Assembly (NCBI RefSeq): GCF_043555875.1
Contig: NZ_JBIGHW010000011.1
Coordinates: forward strand, 87,063 to 151,062
Origin: Pelomonas margarita
GTDB taxonomy: Bacteria > Pseudomonadota > Gammaproteobacteria > Burkholderiales > Burkholderiaceae_C
Length of the DNA stretch: 64,000 bases
Reading direction: 5' to 3'
Shown here in pieces: positions 7,154 to 15,512 of this stretch. Each line of letters begins with the position of its first letter. The stretch's first letter is position 1. The notes beneath the pieces were generated by a model that searched no databases, was not told the origin of the DNA, and saw only the letters and a list, made by a program, of their open reading frames with translations. The position numbers and the translations under genes were made by a program.

Positions 7154-7526
7154 TGGTGGAGCCGGGGGGAATTGAACCCCCGTCCGCAAGCCATCACCGG
7201 GCAGATCTACATGCTTAGCCGGCTGGTTTGAATCTCACGGTCAACTCGCGCAGTGGCACGCTAGCTTTCCCGCCAGTCACTTGATCTCACGCCCAACCGA
7301 GTGACCCGGTCAGACGCCAGCCGATGTGAGTGACTTCTCAGCCTTGCCCCTTGCGGAACTCAGCCCGGCCCATCGGCCTGCCGTTGAGAAGCTCATCCGC
7401 AATTAAGCGGCGAGTGCGAACGTAGAGTCGTTTGCAGTTACTTTGTTTCCAGTGGTTTTACGAGCGGACTGGTGCTCGGCATGCCCTACTCCGGATCCGC
7501 ACCCACGTCGAAACCAGGTCGGCCCC
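7154..7526 (-). ncRNA. ssrA: Transfer-messenger RNA (tmRNA)
   Basis: Rescues stalled ribosomes by trans-translation. The 5' end GGGGCCGACCTGG and the 3' end CGGCTCCACCA pair as the acceptor stem; the T-arm GGGGGTTCAATTCCCCC is intact and CCA is encoded. The tag frame lies at 7403-7435 and encodes ANDSTFALAA followed by TAA. It is a one-piece, non-permuted gene of 373 nt. It starts 14 bases after the gph stop on the same strand. A partial inverted copy of its 3' end lies at 4873-4904. Confidence 0.96.
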
Positions 7527-7539
7527 AGAGCGTCGTAGT

Positions 7540-8217
7540 TTAGGGCAGACCGAGCAGCTTCAAGAGATCGCCTGGCGAATTCAGTGCCGCGTCGGCGCGC
7601 CAATCGACGTACCGGGCCTGCGGCCCCAGATAACCCCAGGCGGCCACCGCTGTGGCCATGCCCGCAGCGCGTCCGGCCACCACATCGCGCTCGTCGTCGC
7701 CGACGTACAGACAGGCCGCCGGCGCCACACCCAGGCGGCGCGCCGCTTCCAGCAGAGGCGCCGGATGCGGCTTGGCATGGACTGTGGTGTCGCCACCAAC
7801 AACGACCGCCGCACCCAGCCGCAGCGAGGCCGTCAGCGGCAGCGCGAAACGCTCGGCCTTGTTCGTCACGATGCCCCACGCCAGGCCCGCCTCGACCAGC
7901 CCCGACAGTGCCACCAGGATGCCGGGAAACGGCTCCGTGCTGTCGTACATCAGGCCCTCGTAGCGATCGAGGAACTCGCGCTTGAGGTCGTCATAGCACG
8001 GCTGCCCGGGGGCGACGGCGAAGGCCTGGCTCAGCATGCCGCGCGCGCCTGAGCCACCGTGTGGTCGGTATTGCGCAAACGGCAAAGGCGGCAGGCCACG
8101 CGTCTCACGCATGGCATTGGCCGCACGGCCCAAATCCCGGGCACTGTCGATGAGCGTGCCGTCCAGATCGAACAGCACGGCTTGCAAGTGCGCCCAACGC
8201 GGCGCCAGCTGCATCAA
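7540..8217 (-). CDS. gph: Phosphoglycolate phosphatase, HAD superfamily
   Basis: Haloacid-dehalogenase-type phosphatase of 225 residues that removes 2-phosphoglycolate. HAD motif I is VLFDLDGTLIDS, motif II is GIVTNKAE, and motif III/IV is KPHPAPLLEAAR with YVGDDERDVVAG. Its start overlaps the ubiG stop by four bases (ATGA), so the two are one operon, as in many proteobacteria. Its stop TAA lies inside a possible -10 element for ssrA. Confidence 0.92.
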   Translation of the reverse strand: MMQLAPRWAHLQAVLFDLDGTLIDSARDLGRAANAMRETRGLPPLPFAQYRPHGGSGARGMLSQAFAVAPGQPCYDDLKREFLDRYEGLMYDSTEPFPGILVALSGLVEAGLAWGIVTNKAERFALPLTASLRLGAAVVVGGDTTVHAKPHPAPLLEAARRLGVAPAACLYVGDDERDVVAGRAAGMATAVAAWGYLGPQARYVDWRADAALNSPGDLLKLLGLP

Positions 8218-8918
8218 AGCGGGCGCCGGCAGGCCAAGAGGTAGTTGACGTCGGTATCCGTGCCCAGCGCATAACGCTGCGTCAACGGGTTGTAGGTCAG
8301 CCCGCGGCTTGCCTGCAGGTCCAGGCCGGCATCGCGGCAGAACTGCGCCAGCTCCGATGGCTTCAGGAACCGGGCGTACTCATGCGTACCCCGAGGAAGC
8401 ATGTTCAACACGTACTCTGCGCCGACGATGGCAAGCAGAAACGCCTTGGCATTGCGGTTCAGCGTCGACAGGAACACCCAGCCGCCTGGCTTCACCAGTG
8501 CCGCGCAGGCCCGCACCACCGACGCCGGATCAGGCACGTGTTCCAGCATTTCCATGCAAGTCACGACATCGAAGCCGGCCGGCTGTTCGGCCGCCAGCGC
8601 TTCGACGGCGATCTCGCGGTACTCGACGCCCTCGGTGGCGGCTTCCATCGCGTGCAACTCAGCCACACGCAGCGGCTTGGTCGACAGGTCGATGCCCAAC
8701 ACCTGGGCACCTGCGCGGGCCATGGAATCGCTGAGGATGCCACCGCCACAGCCGACGTCCACGACGCGCTTGCCGGCCAGCGAGCACAACTGCTGTATCC
8801 AGCCCAGGCGCAGCGGATTGATCTGGTGCAGCGGCTTGAAGTCGCTCTCGGGGTCCCACCAGTGGTGGGCCAGCTCGCCGAACTTGGCGAGCTCTTGAGG
8901 ATCGGCGTTGATCGTCAT
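8214..8918 (-). CDS. ubiG: Ubiquinone biosynthesis O-methyltransferase UbiG
   Basis: Class I SAM-dependent methyltransferase of 234 residues performing both O-methylation steps of ubiquinone synthesis. Start is typical (NADPQELAKFGELAHHWWDP); the SAM-binding motif is VVDVGCGGGILSDSMA, followed by VLGIDLS and CMEMLEHVPDP. Coupled to gph by a 4-base overlap. The ompA terminator lies 16 bases upstream of its start, so it needs its own promoter or read-through. Confidence 0.95.
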   Translation of the reverse strand: MTINADPQELAKFGELAHHWWDPESDFKPLHQINPLRLGWIQQLCSLAGKRVVDVGCGGGILSDSMARAGAQVLGIDLSTKPLRVAELHAMEAATEGVEYREIAVEALAAEQPAGFDVVTCMEMLEHVPDPASVVRACAALVKPGGWVFLSTLNRNAKAFLLAIVGAEYVLNMLPRGTHEYARFLKPSELAQFCRDAGLDLQASRGLTYNPLTQRYALGTDTDVNYLLACRRPL

Positions 8919-8933
8919 GTTGTGCAGAAAATG

Positions 8934-8967
8934 AAAAAGCCCCGACGGGCGGGCCGTGCGGGGCTTT
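8934..8967 (-). terminator. Intrinsic terminator of ompA
   Basis: On the minus strand AAAGCCCCG and CGGGGCTTT pair around a GC-rich loop, and the stem runs into a TTTTTCATTTTC tail. It lies 27 bases after the ompA stop and just before ubiG. Confidence 0.85.
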
Positions 8968-8993
8968 GTGCAAAGCGCCCGAAGGCGCTGAGC

Positions 8994-9653
8994 TTACTTG
9001 TTGCGCGTACCGACGACTTCGATCTCAGTGCGACGGTTCTTGGCGCGGCCATCGGCGCTCTTGTTGTCCGCCACAGGCTGCTTCTCGCCCTTGCCTTCGG
9101 TGTAGACGCGATTCGGCTCGACGCCCTTGCTCACCAGGTAGGCCTTGACGGCTTCCGAGCGGCGGATCGACAGCTTCTGGTTGTACTCATCGCTGCCCAC
9201 CGAGTCGGTGTGGCCCACGGCGATGATGACTTCCAGGTTGATGCCCTTGGTCTTGCCGACCAGGTCATCCAGCTTCGCGGTGGCTTCTGCCTTAAGCGTC
9301 GCCTTGTCGAAGTCGAAGAACGCGTCAGCCGCGAACGTCACCTTCTCGCTGACGGGTGCCGGGGGCGGCGGGGGAACCGGCTTCGGCGGGGCGGGCGGAG
9401 CGACCGGGGGCTGCGCGGGCTGCGCCGGCGGAGCGGGCGGCTTGACAGCCGGCTTGATCTCGCCATCGCAGCCCTTGGCGGCCGTGGCAGGCGTCCAGAA
9501 GCCGTCGCGCCAGCAGTATTCGTTGGTGCCGTTCTTCCAGACGGTGCCGTCGGTCGCGCGCCAGTTGTCGATGGTCTGTGCCGATGCGCCCGATGCAGCA
9601 ACAGCGACCGCAGCCACCGCAAACAGCGACGCCACGCGATTCAATTTCTTCAT
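8994..9653 (-). CDS. ompA: OmpA-family outer membrane lipoprotein-like protein
   Basis: A 219-residue secreted protein. Start at MKKLNRVASLFAV with ribosome site GAGAGGAGAATC; signal peptide to about residue 25 (SGASA-Q). A short tryptophan-rich domain (NWRATDGTVWKNGTNEYCWR) and a Pro/Ala-rich linker are followed by a C-terminal OmpA domain with FFDFDKATLK, VGHTDSVGSDEYN and SIRRSEAVKAYL, which binds peptidoglycan. There is no beta-barrel domain and no lipobox cysteine, so it is smaller than enteric OmpA; this short form is common in Burkholderiales. Confidence 0.88.
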   Translation of the reverse strand: MKKLNRVASLFAVAAVAVAASGASAQTIDNWRATDGTVWKNGTNEYCWRDGFWTPATAAKGCDGEIKPAVKPPAPPAQPAQPPVAPPAPPKPVPPPPPAPVSEKVTFAADAFFDFDKATLKAEATAKLDDLVGKTKGINLEVIIAVGHTDSVGSDEYNQKLSIRRSEAVKAYLVSKGVEPNRVYTEGKGEKQPVADNKSADGRAKNRRTEIEVVGTRNK

Positions 9654-9726
9654 GATTCTCCTCTCAAGGAATGCCGCAGTTGCCCTGCGAGAGTCAGTAC
9701 TCGAACCTCTAACCACAGGAAAAACT

Positions 9727-9744
9727 CTAGGGTTTCTCCTAGGG
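9727..9744. promoter_or_regulatory. CTAGGG direct repeats between ompA and gyrA
   Basis: CTAGGG occurs twice (9727-9732 and 9739-9744) with a 12-base period, about 75-90 bases upstream of the ompA start. The spacing suggests a binding site for a regulator or part of the ompA promoter. The rest of the 263-base gap holds no gene that I can see. Confidence 0.35.
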
Positions 9745-9916
9745 ACTCGACGATTGTGCCATGTGGGCACCGAGACCTACGCATTGTGGCGGCCTACGTT
9801 CATGGGCACGGTGACGATGTTGCGCTGCTGCTACAGGGTGGCGGCAGCCTTAGAATCCGCGCCTTTCACCTACCTTCCAGGACGCCGCGCCCACGTGGGC
9901 GCGCGTCACGCTGCGC

Positions 9917-12559
9917 ATGACCCAGTTCGCCAAGGAAACCCTGCCGATCAGCCTCGAGGAGGAGATGCGCCGCTCCTACCTTGATTACGCCATGAGCGTG
10001 ATCGTGGGGCGGGCCCTGCCGGATGCGCGGGACGGCCTGAAGCCCGTGCATCGCCGTGTGCTGTACGCGATGAACGAGATGGGCAACACCTACAACGCCA
10101 AGTACCGCAAGTCGGCACAGGCGGTGGGTGAAACGATGGGCAAATACCACCCCCACGGCGACTCGGCCATTTACGACACCATCGTCCGCATGGCACAGCC
10201 TTTCAGCCTGCGCCACATGCTGATCGACGGCCAGGGCAACTTCGGTTCCATCGACGGCGATAACGCCGCGGCGATGCGATACACCGAAATCCGCCTCGAC
10301 AAAATCGCCCACGAAATGCTGGCCGACATCGACAAGGAAACTGTCGACTTCGGCCCCAATTACGACGGCAGCCATAAGGAACCGCTGGTCCTGCCGACCC
10401 GTTTGCCGCAATTGCTGGTGAATGGCTCGGCGGGTATTGCCGTGGGTATGGCGACCAATATCCCGCCGCACAACCTGAACGAAGTCGTCGACGCCTGCCT
10501 GTTTGCACTGAGGAAGCCGGAGTGCACGATCGACGAGCTGATGGAGATCATCCCGGCGCCCGACTTCCCGACCGCCGGCATCATCTACGGCCTGGCCGGC
10601 GTGCGCGACGGCTACCGCACGGGCCGCGGCCGCGTCGTGATGCGCGCCAAGGTGCACTTCGAGGACATCGACAAGGGCAACCGGCAGGCGATCATCGTTG
10701 ACGAGATTCCCTACCAGGTCAACAAGAAGAGCCTGCTCGAGCGCATCGCCGAGCTGGTGCACGAGAAGAAGATCGAGGGCATCAGTCACATCCAGGACGA
10801 GTCCGACAAGTCGGGCATGCGCGTCGTCATCGAGCTCAAGCGCGGTGAAGTCCCCGAGGTGGTGCTCAACAACCTCTACAAGCAGACCCAGCTGCAGGAC
10901 AGCTTCGGCATGAACATGGTCGCCCTCGTGGACGGCCAGCCCAAGCTGTGCAATCTGCGCGACATGGTCATCGTGTTCCTGGAGCACCGCCGCGAGGTGG
11001 TGACCCGCCGCACGATTTTCGAGCTGCGCAAGGCGCGCGAGCGCGGCCACGTGCTGGAAGGCCTGGCCGTCGCGTTGGCCAACATCGACGAGTTCATCGA
11101 GACCATCAAGACCTCGCCGACGCCGCCGGTCGCCAAGGCGGCGCTGATGGCCAAGAGCTGGGATTCGTCGCTGGTGCGCGAGATGCTGACGCGCACCGAC
11201 GGTGGCGGCCAGGCCTACCGCCCGGAAGGCCTGGAAGCCGAGTTCGGCATGCAGCCCGACGGCCTCTACCGCCTGTCCGAGGCGCAGGCCGGCGAGATCC
11301 TGCAGATGCGTCTGCAGCGCCTGACGGGCCTGGAGCAGGACAAGATCGTCGGCGAGTACAAGGAGGTGATGGCCGAGATCGCCGACCTGCTGGACATCCT
11401 GGCCACGCCGTCGCGCGTGACGACCATCATCGGCGACGAGCTGACGCAGCTGAAGACCGAGTTCGGCCAGACCAAGCTGGGCGCACGCCGCTCGGTCATC
11501 GAGCACAACGCGCAGGAACTCGGCACCGAAGACTTGATCACGCCGACCGACATGGTCGTGACGCTGTCCCACACCGGCTACATCAAGAGCCAGGCGCTTA
11601 GCGAGTACCGCTCGCAGCGCCGTGGCGGCCGCGGCAAGCAAGCCACGGCGACGAAGGACGACGACTGGATCGACCAACTCTTCATCGCCAACACGCACGA
11701 CTGGCTGCTGTGCTTCTCCGACCGCGGCCGCGTCTACTGGCTCAAGGTCTGGGAAGTGCCGCAGGGCAGCCGCAACTCGCGCGGCAAGCCCATCGTCAAC
11801 ATGTTCCCGCTGCAGCAGGGCGAGAAGATCACTGTCGTGCTGGCGTTGACCGGCGAATTCCGCGTCTTCCCTGAAGATCATTTCATCTTCATGGCCACGG
11901 CGATGGGCACGGTCAAGAAGACGTCATTGAAGGACTTCAGCAACCCGCGCAAGGCCGGCATCATCGCCGTCGACCTGGACGAGGGCGACCATCTGATCGG
12001 CGCCGCGCTGACCGACGGCCACCACGACGTGATGCTGTTCAGCGACGGCGGCAAGGCCGTGCGCTTCGACGAGGACGACGTGCGCCCCATGGGCCGCACC
12101 GCCCGCGGCGTGCGCGGCATGATGCTGGAACCCGACCAGCGCCTGATCGCGATGCTGGTGGCCGAGGACGAGACGCAGAGCGTGCTGACCGCCACCGAGA
12201 ATGGTTATGGCAAGCGCACCTCCATCGTCGAGTACACCCGCCACGGCCGCGGCACCAAGGGCATGATCGCCATCCAGCAGAGCGAGCGCAATGGCCGCGT
12301 CGTCGCCGCGACGCTGGTGCGCCCGGAGGACGAAATCATGCTGATCACCGACAAGGGCGTGCTGGTGCGCACCCGGGTCGGCGAGATCCGCGAGCTCGGC
12401 CGCGCCACGCAGGGCGTCACGCTGATCGCGCTGGACGATGGCAGCAAGCTGTCCGGCCTGCAACGCATCGTCGAGAACGACGCCAATGAAGCCGACGCCG
12501 CTGCCGAAGGCAGCGATGGCGCCGACACGCCCGAAGCCTCGGAATCCCCCAAGGACTGA
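9917..12559 (+). CDS. gyrA: DNA gyrase subunit A
   Basis: Catalytic subunit of DNA gyrase, 880 residues. The winged-helix domain holds the active Tyr122 in AAAMRYTE. The quinolone-resistance region reads HPHGDSAIYD with Ser83 and Asp87, the susceptible-type residues. The C-terminal beta-pinwheel begins with the GyrA box QRRGGRGK near residue 570, which marks gyrase rather than ParC. An acidic, Ala-rich tail ends the protein. The DUF2059 gene starts five bases after the stop. Confidence 0.98.
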   Translation: MTQFAKETLPISLEEEMRRSYLDYAMSVIVGRALPDARDGLKPVHRRVLYAMNEMGNTYNAKYRKSAQAVGETMGKYHPHGDSAIYDTIVRMAQPFSLRHMLIDGQGNFGSIDGDNAAAMRYTEIRLDKIAHEMLADIDKETVDFGPNYDGSHKEPLVLPTRLPQLLVNGSAGIAVGMATNIPPHNLNEVVDACLFALRKPECTIDELMEIIPAPDFPTAGIIYGLAGVRDGYRTGRGRVVMRAKVHFEDIDKGNRQAIIVDEIPYQVNKKSLLERIAELVHEKKIEGISHIQDESDKSGMRVVIELKRGEVPEVVLNNLYKQTQLQDSFGMNMVALVDGQPKLCNLRDMVIVFLEHRREVVTRRTIFELRKARERGHVLEGLAVALANIDEFIETIKTSPTPPVAKAALMAKSWDSSLVREMLTRTDGGGQAYRPEGLEAEFGMQPDGLYRLSEAQAGEILQMRLQRLTGLEQDKIVGEYKEVMAEIADLLDILATPSRVTTIIGDELTQLKTEFGQTKLGARRSVIEHNAQELGTEDLITPTDMVVTLSHTGYIKSQALSEYRSQRRGGRGKQATATKDDDWIDQLFIANTHDWLLCFSDRGRVYWLKVWEVPQGSRNSRGKPIVNMFPLQQGEKITVVLALTGEFRVFPEDHFIFMATAMGTVKKTSLKDFSNPRKAGIIAVDLDEGDHLIGAALTDGHHDVMLFSDGGKAVRFDEDDVRPMGRTARGVRGMMLEPDQRLIAMLVAEDETQSVLTATENGYGKRTSIVEYTRHGRGTKGMIAIQQSERNGRVVAATLVRPEDEIMLITDKGVLVRTRVGEIRELGRATQGVTLIALDDGSKLSGLQRIVENDANEADAAAEGSDGADTPEASESPKD

Positions 12560-12564
12560 CTGAC

Positions 12565-13155
12565 ATGACTTCTCGCAAGCTGGGCCTGGCCCTGGCACTC
12601 GCCCTGGCCGCCAGCTCAGTGCTGGCTCAACCCCCCGCGTCCAAGAAGGCGCTCATCGACAAGATCGTCGCGCTGCAGCAGCAAGGCTTGGCTGATGGCC
12701 TGGCGGCCAGCCTCGTGCAGGGGCCGCTGCCCCAGTTGATGCAGGCTGGCCGCGCCGCGCTGCAGCAGGTGCCGGCGGAAAAGCGCGAAGCCACGGCCAA
12801 GGCCATGGACACGGAGCTGAAGAAGTTTGTCGAGGAGAACGTGCCCTACCTGAAGGACAAGATCTCCAAGGCCGTGCCAAACACGGCTTCGGCGCTGCTG
12901 GACGAACGCTTCAACGAGGACGAACTGAAGCAGATCCTGGCCTGGGCAGAATCGCCGGTCAGCCAGAAGTTCGGCATGGCCAGCATGGAGCTGCAGAAGG
13001 CTGTCGCGCAGAAAGTGATGACCGAAGCCGGCCCCACGCTGGAAGGCCGCCTCAAGACGCTGCAGGCCAACCTGGCCAAGCAACTGGGGCTGCAGTCGCA
13101 GGCCGCGCCCGCAAAGCCTGCTGCGCCTGCCGCCACCGCCCCGAAGAAGCAGTAA
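12565..13155 (+). CDS. DUF2059 family exported protein
   Basis: A 196-residue protein with a signal peptide (KLGLALALALAASSVLAQ) and an otherwise helical body. The region NEDELKQILAWAESPVSQKF is typical of the DUF2059 domain, whose function is not known. The C-terminus is Ala/Pro/Lys-rich. It lies five bases after gyrA and 13 bases before serC, so it is probably co-transcribed with them. Confidence 0.8.
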   Translation: MTSRKLGLALALALAASSVLAQPPASKKALIDKIVALQQQGLADGLAASLVQGPLPQLMQAGRAALQQVPAEKREATAKAMDTELKKFVEENVPYLKDKISKAVPNTASALLDERFNEDELKQILAWAESPVSQKFGMASMELQKAVAQKVMTEAGPTLEGRLKTLQANLAKQLGLQSQAAPAKPAAPAATAPKKQ

Positions 13156-13168
13156 ACCCTCCTGATCG

Positions 13169-14260
13169 ATGACCTCAGCCCGCCCGTTCAATTTCTCCGC
13201 CGGCCCCGCGGTCTTGCCTGAACCGGTGCTGCACCAGGTGGCGGCAGAGATGCTGGACTGGCACGGCAGCGGCATGAGCGTCATGGAGATGAGCCACCGC
13301 GGCAAGGAGTTCGGCAGCATCCTGGAAGCCGCTGAGCGCGACCTGCGCGAACTGCTCGCGGTGCCGGCCAACTTCCGCGTGCTGTTCATGCAGGGCGGCG
13401 GGCTGGGCGAAAACGCCATCGTGCCGCTGAACCTGAGCCGCGGCAGCAAGGTGGACGTCGTCGTCACCGGCTCCTGGTCGCGCAAGAGCGCGGCCGAGGC
13501 GCGCCGCTACGCCGACGTGCAGATCGCCGCCGACATCGGCAAGGGTCACAAGATCCCGACCGACTGGGCGTTGCGCGACGACGCGGCCTATGTGCACGTC
13601 TGCACCAACGAGACCATCGACGGCGTCGAGTTCCATGAGCTGCCGCAACTGACCCACGGCGCGCCGCTGGTGGCGGACGTGTCGTCCCACGTTCTGTCGC
13701 GCCCCATCGACTGGAGCCGTGTCGGCTTGGCCTTCGGCGGTGCGCAGAAGAACATCGGGCCAGCCGGCCTGACGCTGGTGTTCGTGCGCGATGACCTGCT
13801 GGGCCGCGCGCTGGACATCTGCCCGTCGGCCTTCAACTACGAGACCGTGGCGGCCAACCAGTCCATGTTCAACACGCCGCCGACCTTCGCGATCTACGTC
13901 GCCGGCCTCGTGTTCCAGTGGATCAAGGGGCTGGACTACGCCGGCAAGCAAGGCCTGGCCGCCATCGAGCAGCGCAACATCGACAAGGCCGCCCTGCTCT
14001 ACGGCGCGCTGGATGCATCCGGCTTCTACGAGAACCGCGTCGACGCCAGCTGCCGCTCACGCATGAACGTGCCCTTCTTCTTGAAGGATGAGAAGCTCAA
14101 CGACGTCTTCCTGGCCGAAGCCAAGGCTGCCGGCCTGCTGCAACTCAAGGGCCACAAGTCGGTGGGTGGCATGCGCGCCTCCATCTACAACGCGATGCCG
14201 CTGGAAGGCGTGCAGGCGCTGGTCGGCTTCCTGAAAGCTTTCGAGGCCCGCCATGGTTGA
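13169..14260 (+). CDS. serC: Phosphoserine aminotransferase
   Basis: PLP-dependent class V aminotransferase (363 residues) that makes 3-phosphoserine in serine synthesis and 4-phosphohydroxythreonine in pyridoxal phosphate synthesis. Begins RPFNFSAGPAVLPEPVL; substrate loop SHRGKEF; PLP lysine in FGGAQKNIGPAGL; C-terminal KSVGGMRASIYNAMP. Its last eight bases overlap pheA, indicating translational coupling. The order serC-pheA-tyrA-aroA-cmk-rpsA is a well-known proteobacterial supraoperon. Confidence 0.97.
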   Translation: MTSARPFNFSAGPAVLPEPVLHQVAAEMLDWHGSGMSVMEMSHRGKEFGSILEAAERDLRELLAVPANFRVLFMQGGGLGENAIVPLNLSRGSKVDVVVTGSWSRKSAAEARRYADVQIAADIGKGHKIPTDWALRDDAAYVHVCTNETIDGVEFHELPQLTHGAPLVADVSSHVLSRPIDWSRVGLAFGGAQKNIGPAGLTLVFVRDDLLGRALDICPSAFNYETVAANQSMFNTPPTFAIYVAGLVFQWIKGLDYAGKQGLAAIEQRNIDKAALLYGALDASGFYENRVDASCRSRMNVPFFLKDEKLNDVFLAEAKAAGLLQLKGHKSVGGMRASIYNAMPLEGVQALVGFLKAFEARHG

Positions 14261-15428
14261 ACCCGTCGCCTCCCAGGCGCTGCTGGCGCTGCGCGACCAG
14301 ATCGACGGCCTCGACAAGCAACTGCTGGCGCTGCTGAACCAGCGCGCCCACGTCGCCGAGCAGGTGGGCGAGATCAAGCGCGCCGAAGGCACGCCGTTCT
14401 TCCGCCCCGACCGTGTCGCGCAGGTCATCGAGAAGATCCGCGCCGCCAACCCCGGCCCGCTGAAGGGCGAGCATGTGGCGGCCATCTGGCGCGAGATCAT
14501 GTCCGCCTGCCTGGCGCTGGAGTCGCCGCAGCGCGTCGCCGTGCTGGGCCCGGTCGGCACCTTCTGCGAGCAGGCCGCCATCGAGTACTTCGGCGGCGCT
14601 GCCGACATGACGTACTGCGCCAACTTCGACGAGGTCTTCCACGCGACGGCGTCGGGCAGCGCGCAGTTCGGCGTCGTCGGCGTCGAGAACATGACCGAGG
14701 GCGTCGTCACGCGCTCGCTGGACCTGTTCCTGCACACGCCCTGCCACGTCGTCGGCGAAGTCAGCCTGCTGATCCGGCACAACCTGATGCGCAAGGAGCC
14801 GGGGCCAGCGCCGGGCCGCTCCCAAGCGGGCCCGCCCCTCTCGGGGGGCAGCGCCGGTACTCCGGCGCCTGGGGGCCACGGTCTGCACGGCATCGAGGCC
14901 GTTCTGGCGCATCCGCAGGCGCTGGCGCAGTGCCAGAACTGGCTGAACAAGCACCTGCCCGACGTCGAGCGCCGTGCGGTGTCCAGCAACGCCGAGGGCT
15001 CACGCCTGGCCGCCACCAACCCGGCCTGGGCCGCGCTGGGCAGCGAGCGCGCATCGACGCTGTTCGGCCTGCACATCACCGCGCACGCCATCCAGGACGA
15101 GGCCTACAACCGCACGCGCTTCGCCGTCATCTGCCTGCCGCAGACGATGGCCACGCCGCCCGCCACTGGGCGTGACTGCACCAGCCTCGTCGTCTCCGTG
15201 CCCAACCGCCCGGGCGCGATGCATGACCTGCTGGTGCCGCTGAAGACCCACGGCGTGTCCATGACGCGCCTCGAATCCCGCCCGGCCCGCACGGGTCAGT
15301 GGGACTACTACTTCTACATCGACCTCGACGGCCACCCCAGCCAGCCCAACGTCGCGGCGGCGCTGGCGGAGCTGCGCGAGAACTGCGCGTTCTTCAAGAT
15401 GCTGGGTGCCTACCCGGTGAAAAACTGA
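14253..15428 (+). CDS. pheA: Bifunctional chorismate mutase/prephenate dehydratase with a repeat-derived insert
   Basis: P-protein of phenylalanine synthesis, 391 residues. Chorismate mutase domain at about 1-95 (LRDQIDGLDKQLLALLNQRA); prephenate dehydratase domain from about 98 (RVAVLGPVGTFCEQAAIEYF) with HLPDVERRAVSSNAEGS; ACT domain from about 308 (SLVVSVPNRPGAMHDLL) for phenylalanine feedback with the ESRP motif. Residues about 182-210 are a Gly/Pro/Ala-rich stretch absent from the family, encoded by a GC-rich repeat (about 14796-14884). The frame is kept on both sides, so the protein may still work. Confidence 0.95.
   Translation: MVEPVASQALLALRDQIDGLDKQLLALLNQRAHVAEQVGEIKRAEGTPFFRPDRVAQVIEKIRAANPGPLKGEHVAAIWREIMSACLALESPQRVAVLGPVGTFCEQAAIEYFGGAADMTYCANFDEVFHATASGSAQFGVVGVENMTEGVVTRSLDLFLHTPCHVVGEVSLLIRHNLMRKEPGPAPGRSQAGPPLSGGSAGTPAPGGHGLHGIEAVLAHPQALAQCQNWLNKHLPDVERRAVSSNAEGSRLAATNPAWAALGSERASTLFGLHITAHAIQDEAYNRTRFAVICLPQTMATPPATGRDCTSLVVSVPNRPGAMHDLLVPLKTHGVSMTRLESRPARTGQWDYYFYIDLDGHPSQPNVAAALAELRENCAFFKMLGAYPVKN
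14796..14884 (-). repeat. GC-rich dispersed repeat inserted in frame in pheA
   Basis: Read on the minus strand it contains CTGCCCCCCGAGAGGGGC and then GAGCGGCCCGGCGCT, which resemble the repeats at 15435-15512 and 55294-55371 (CTGCCCCCCGAGGGGGCG followed by CTTCGGGCGGCC). It interrupts the prephenate dehydratase domain between LIRHNLMRK and LHGIEAVLAHPQ. Borders are approximate. Confidence 0.65.
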
Positions 15429-15434
15429 GGAATC

Positions 15435-15512
15435 ATGAGCCACCACGGTCACTTCGTTCCCTGCCCCCCGAGGGGGCGCTCAGCGCTCTTCGGGCGGCCG
15501 GGCGCGCGCTGA
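15435..15512 (+). repeat. 78-nt dispersed repeat, copy A, between pheA and tyrA; mini-ORF
   Basis: GC-rich element with the core CTGCCCCCCGAGGGGGCG and CTTCGGGCGGCCG, clearly alike to copy B at 55294-55371 along its whole length. It reads as ATG to TGA (25 codons), and its TGA overlaps the tyrA ATG (TGATG). The tyrA frame is also open through it and there reads LPPEGALSALRAAGR. It could serve as a palindromic RNA element or translational bridge. Translation is not proven. Confidence 0.6.

Noticed and set aside
9866..11881. A 671-codon open frame antisense to gyrA
   Set aside because: gyrA is certain on the plus strand. Long antisense frames are expected in high-GC genes, and the product is His/Ala/Leu-rich low-complexity sequence.
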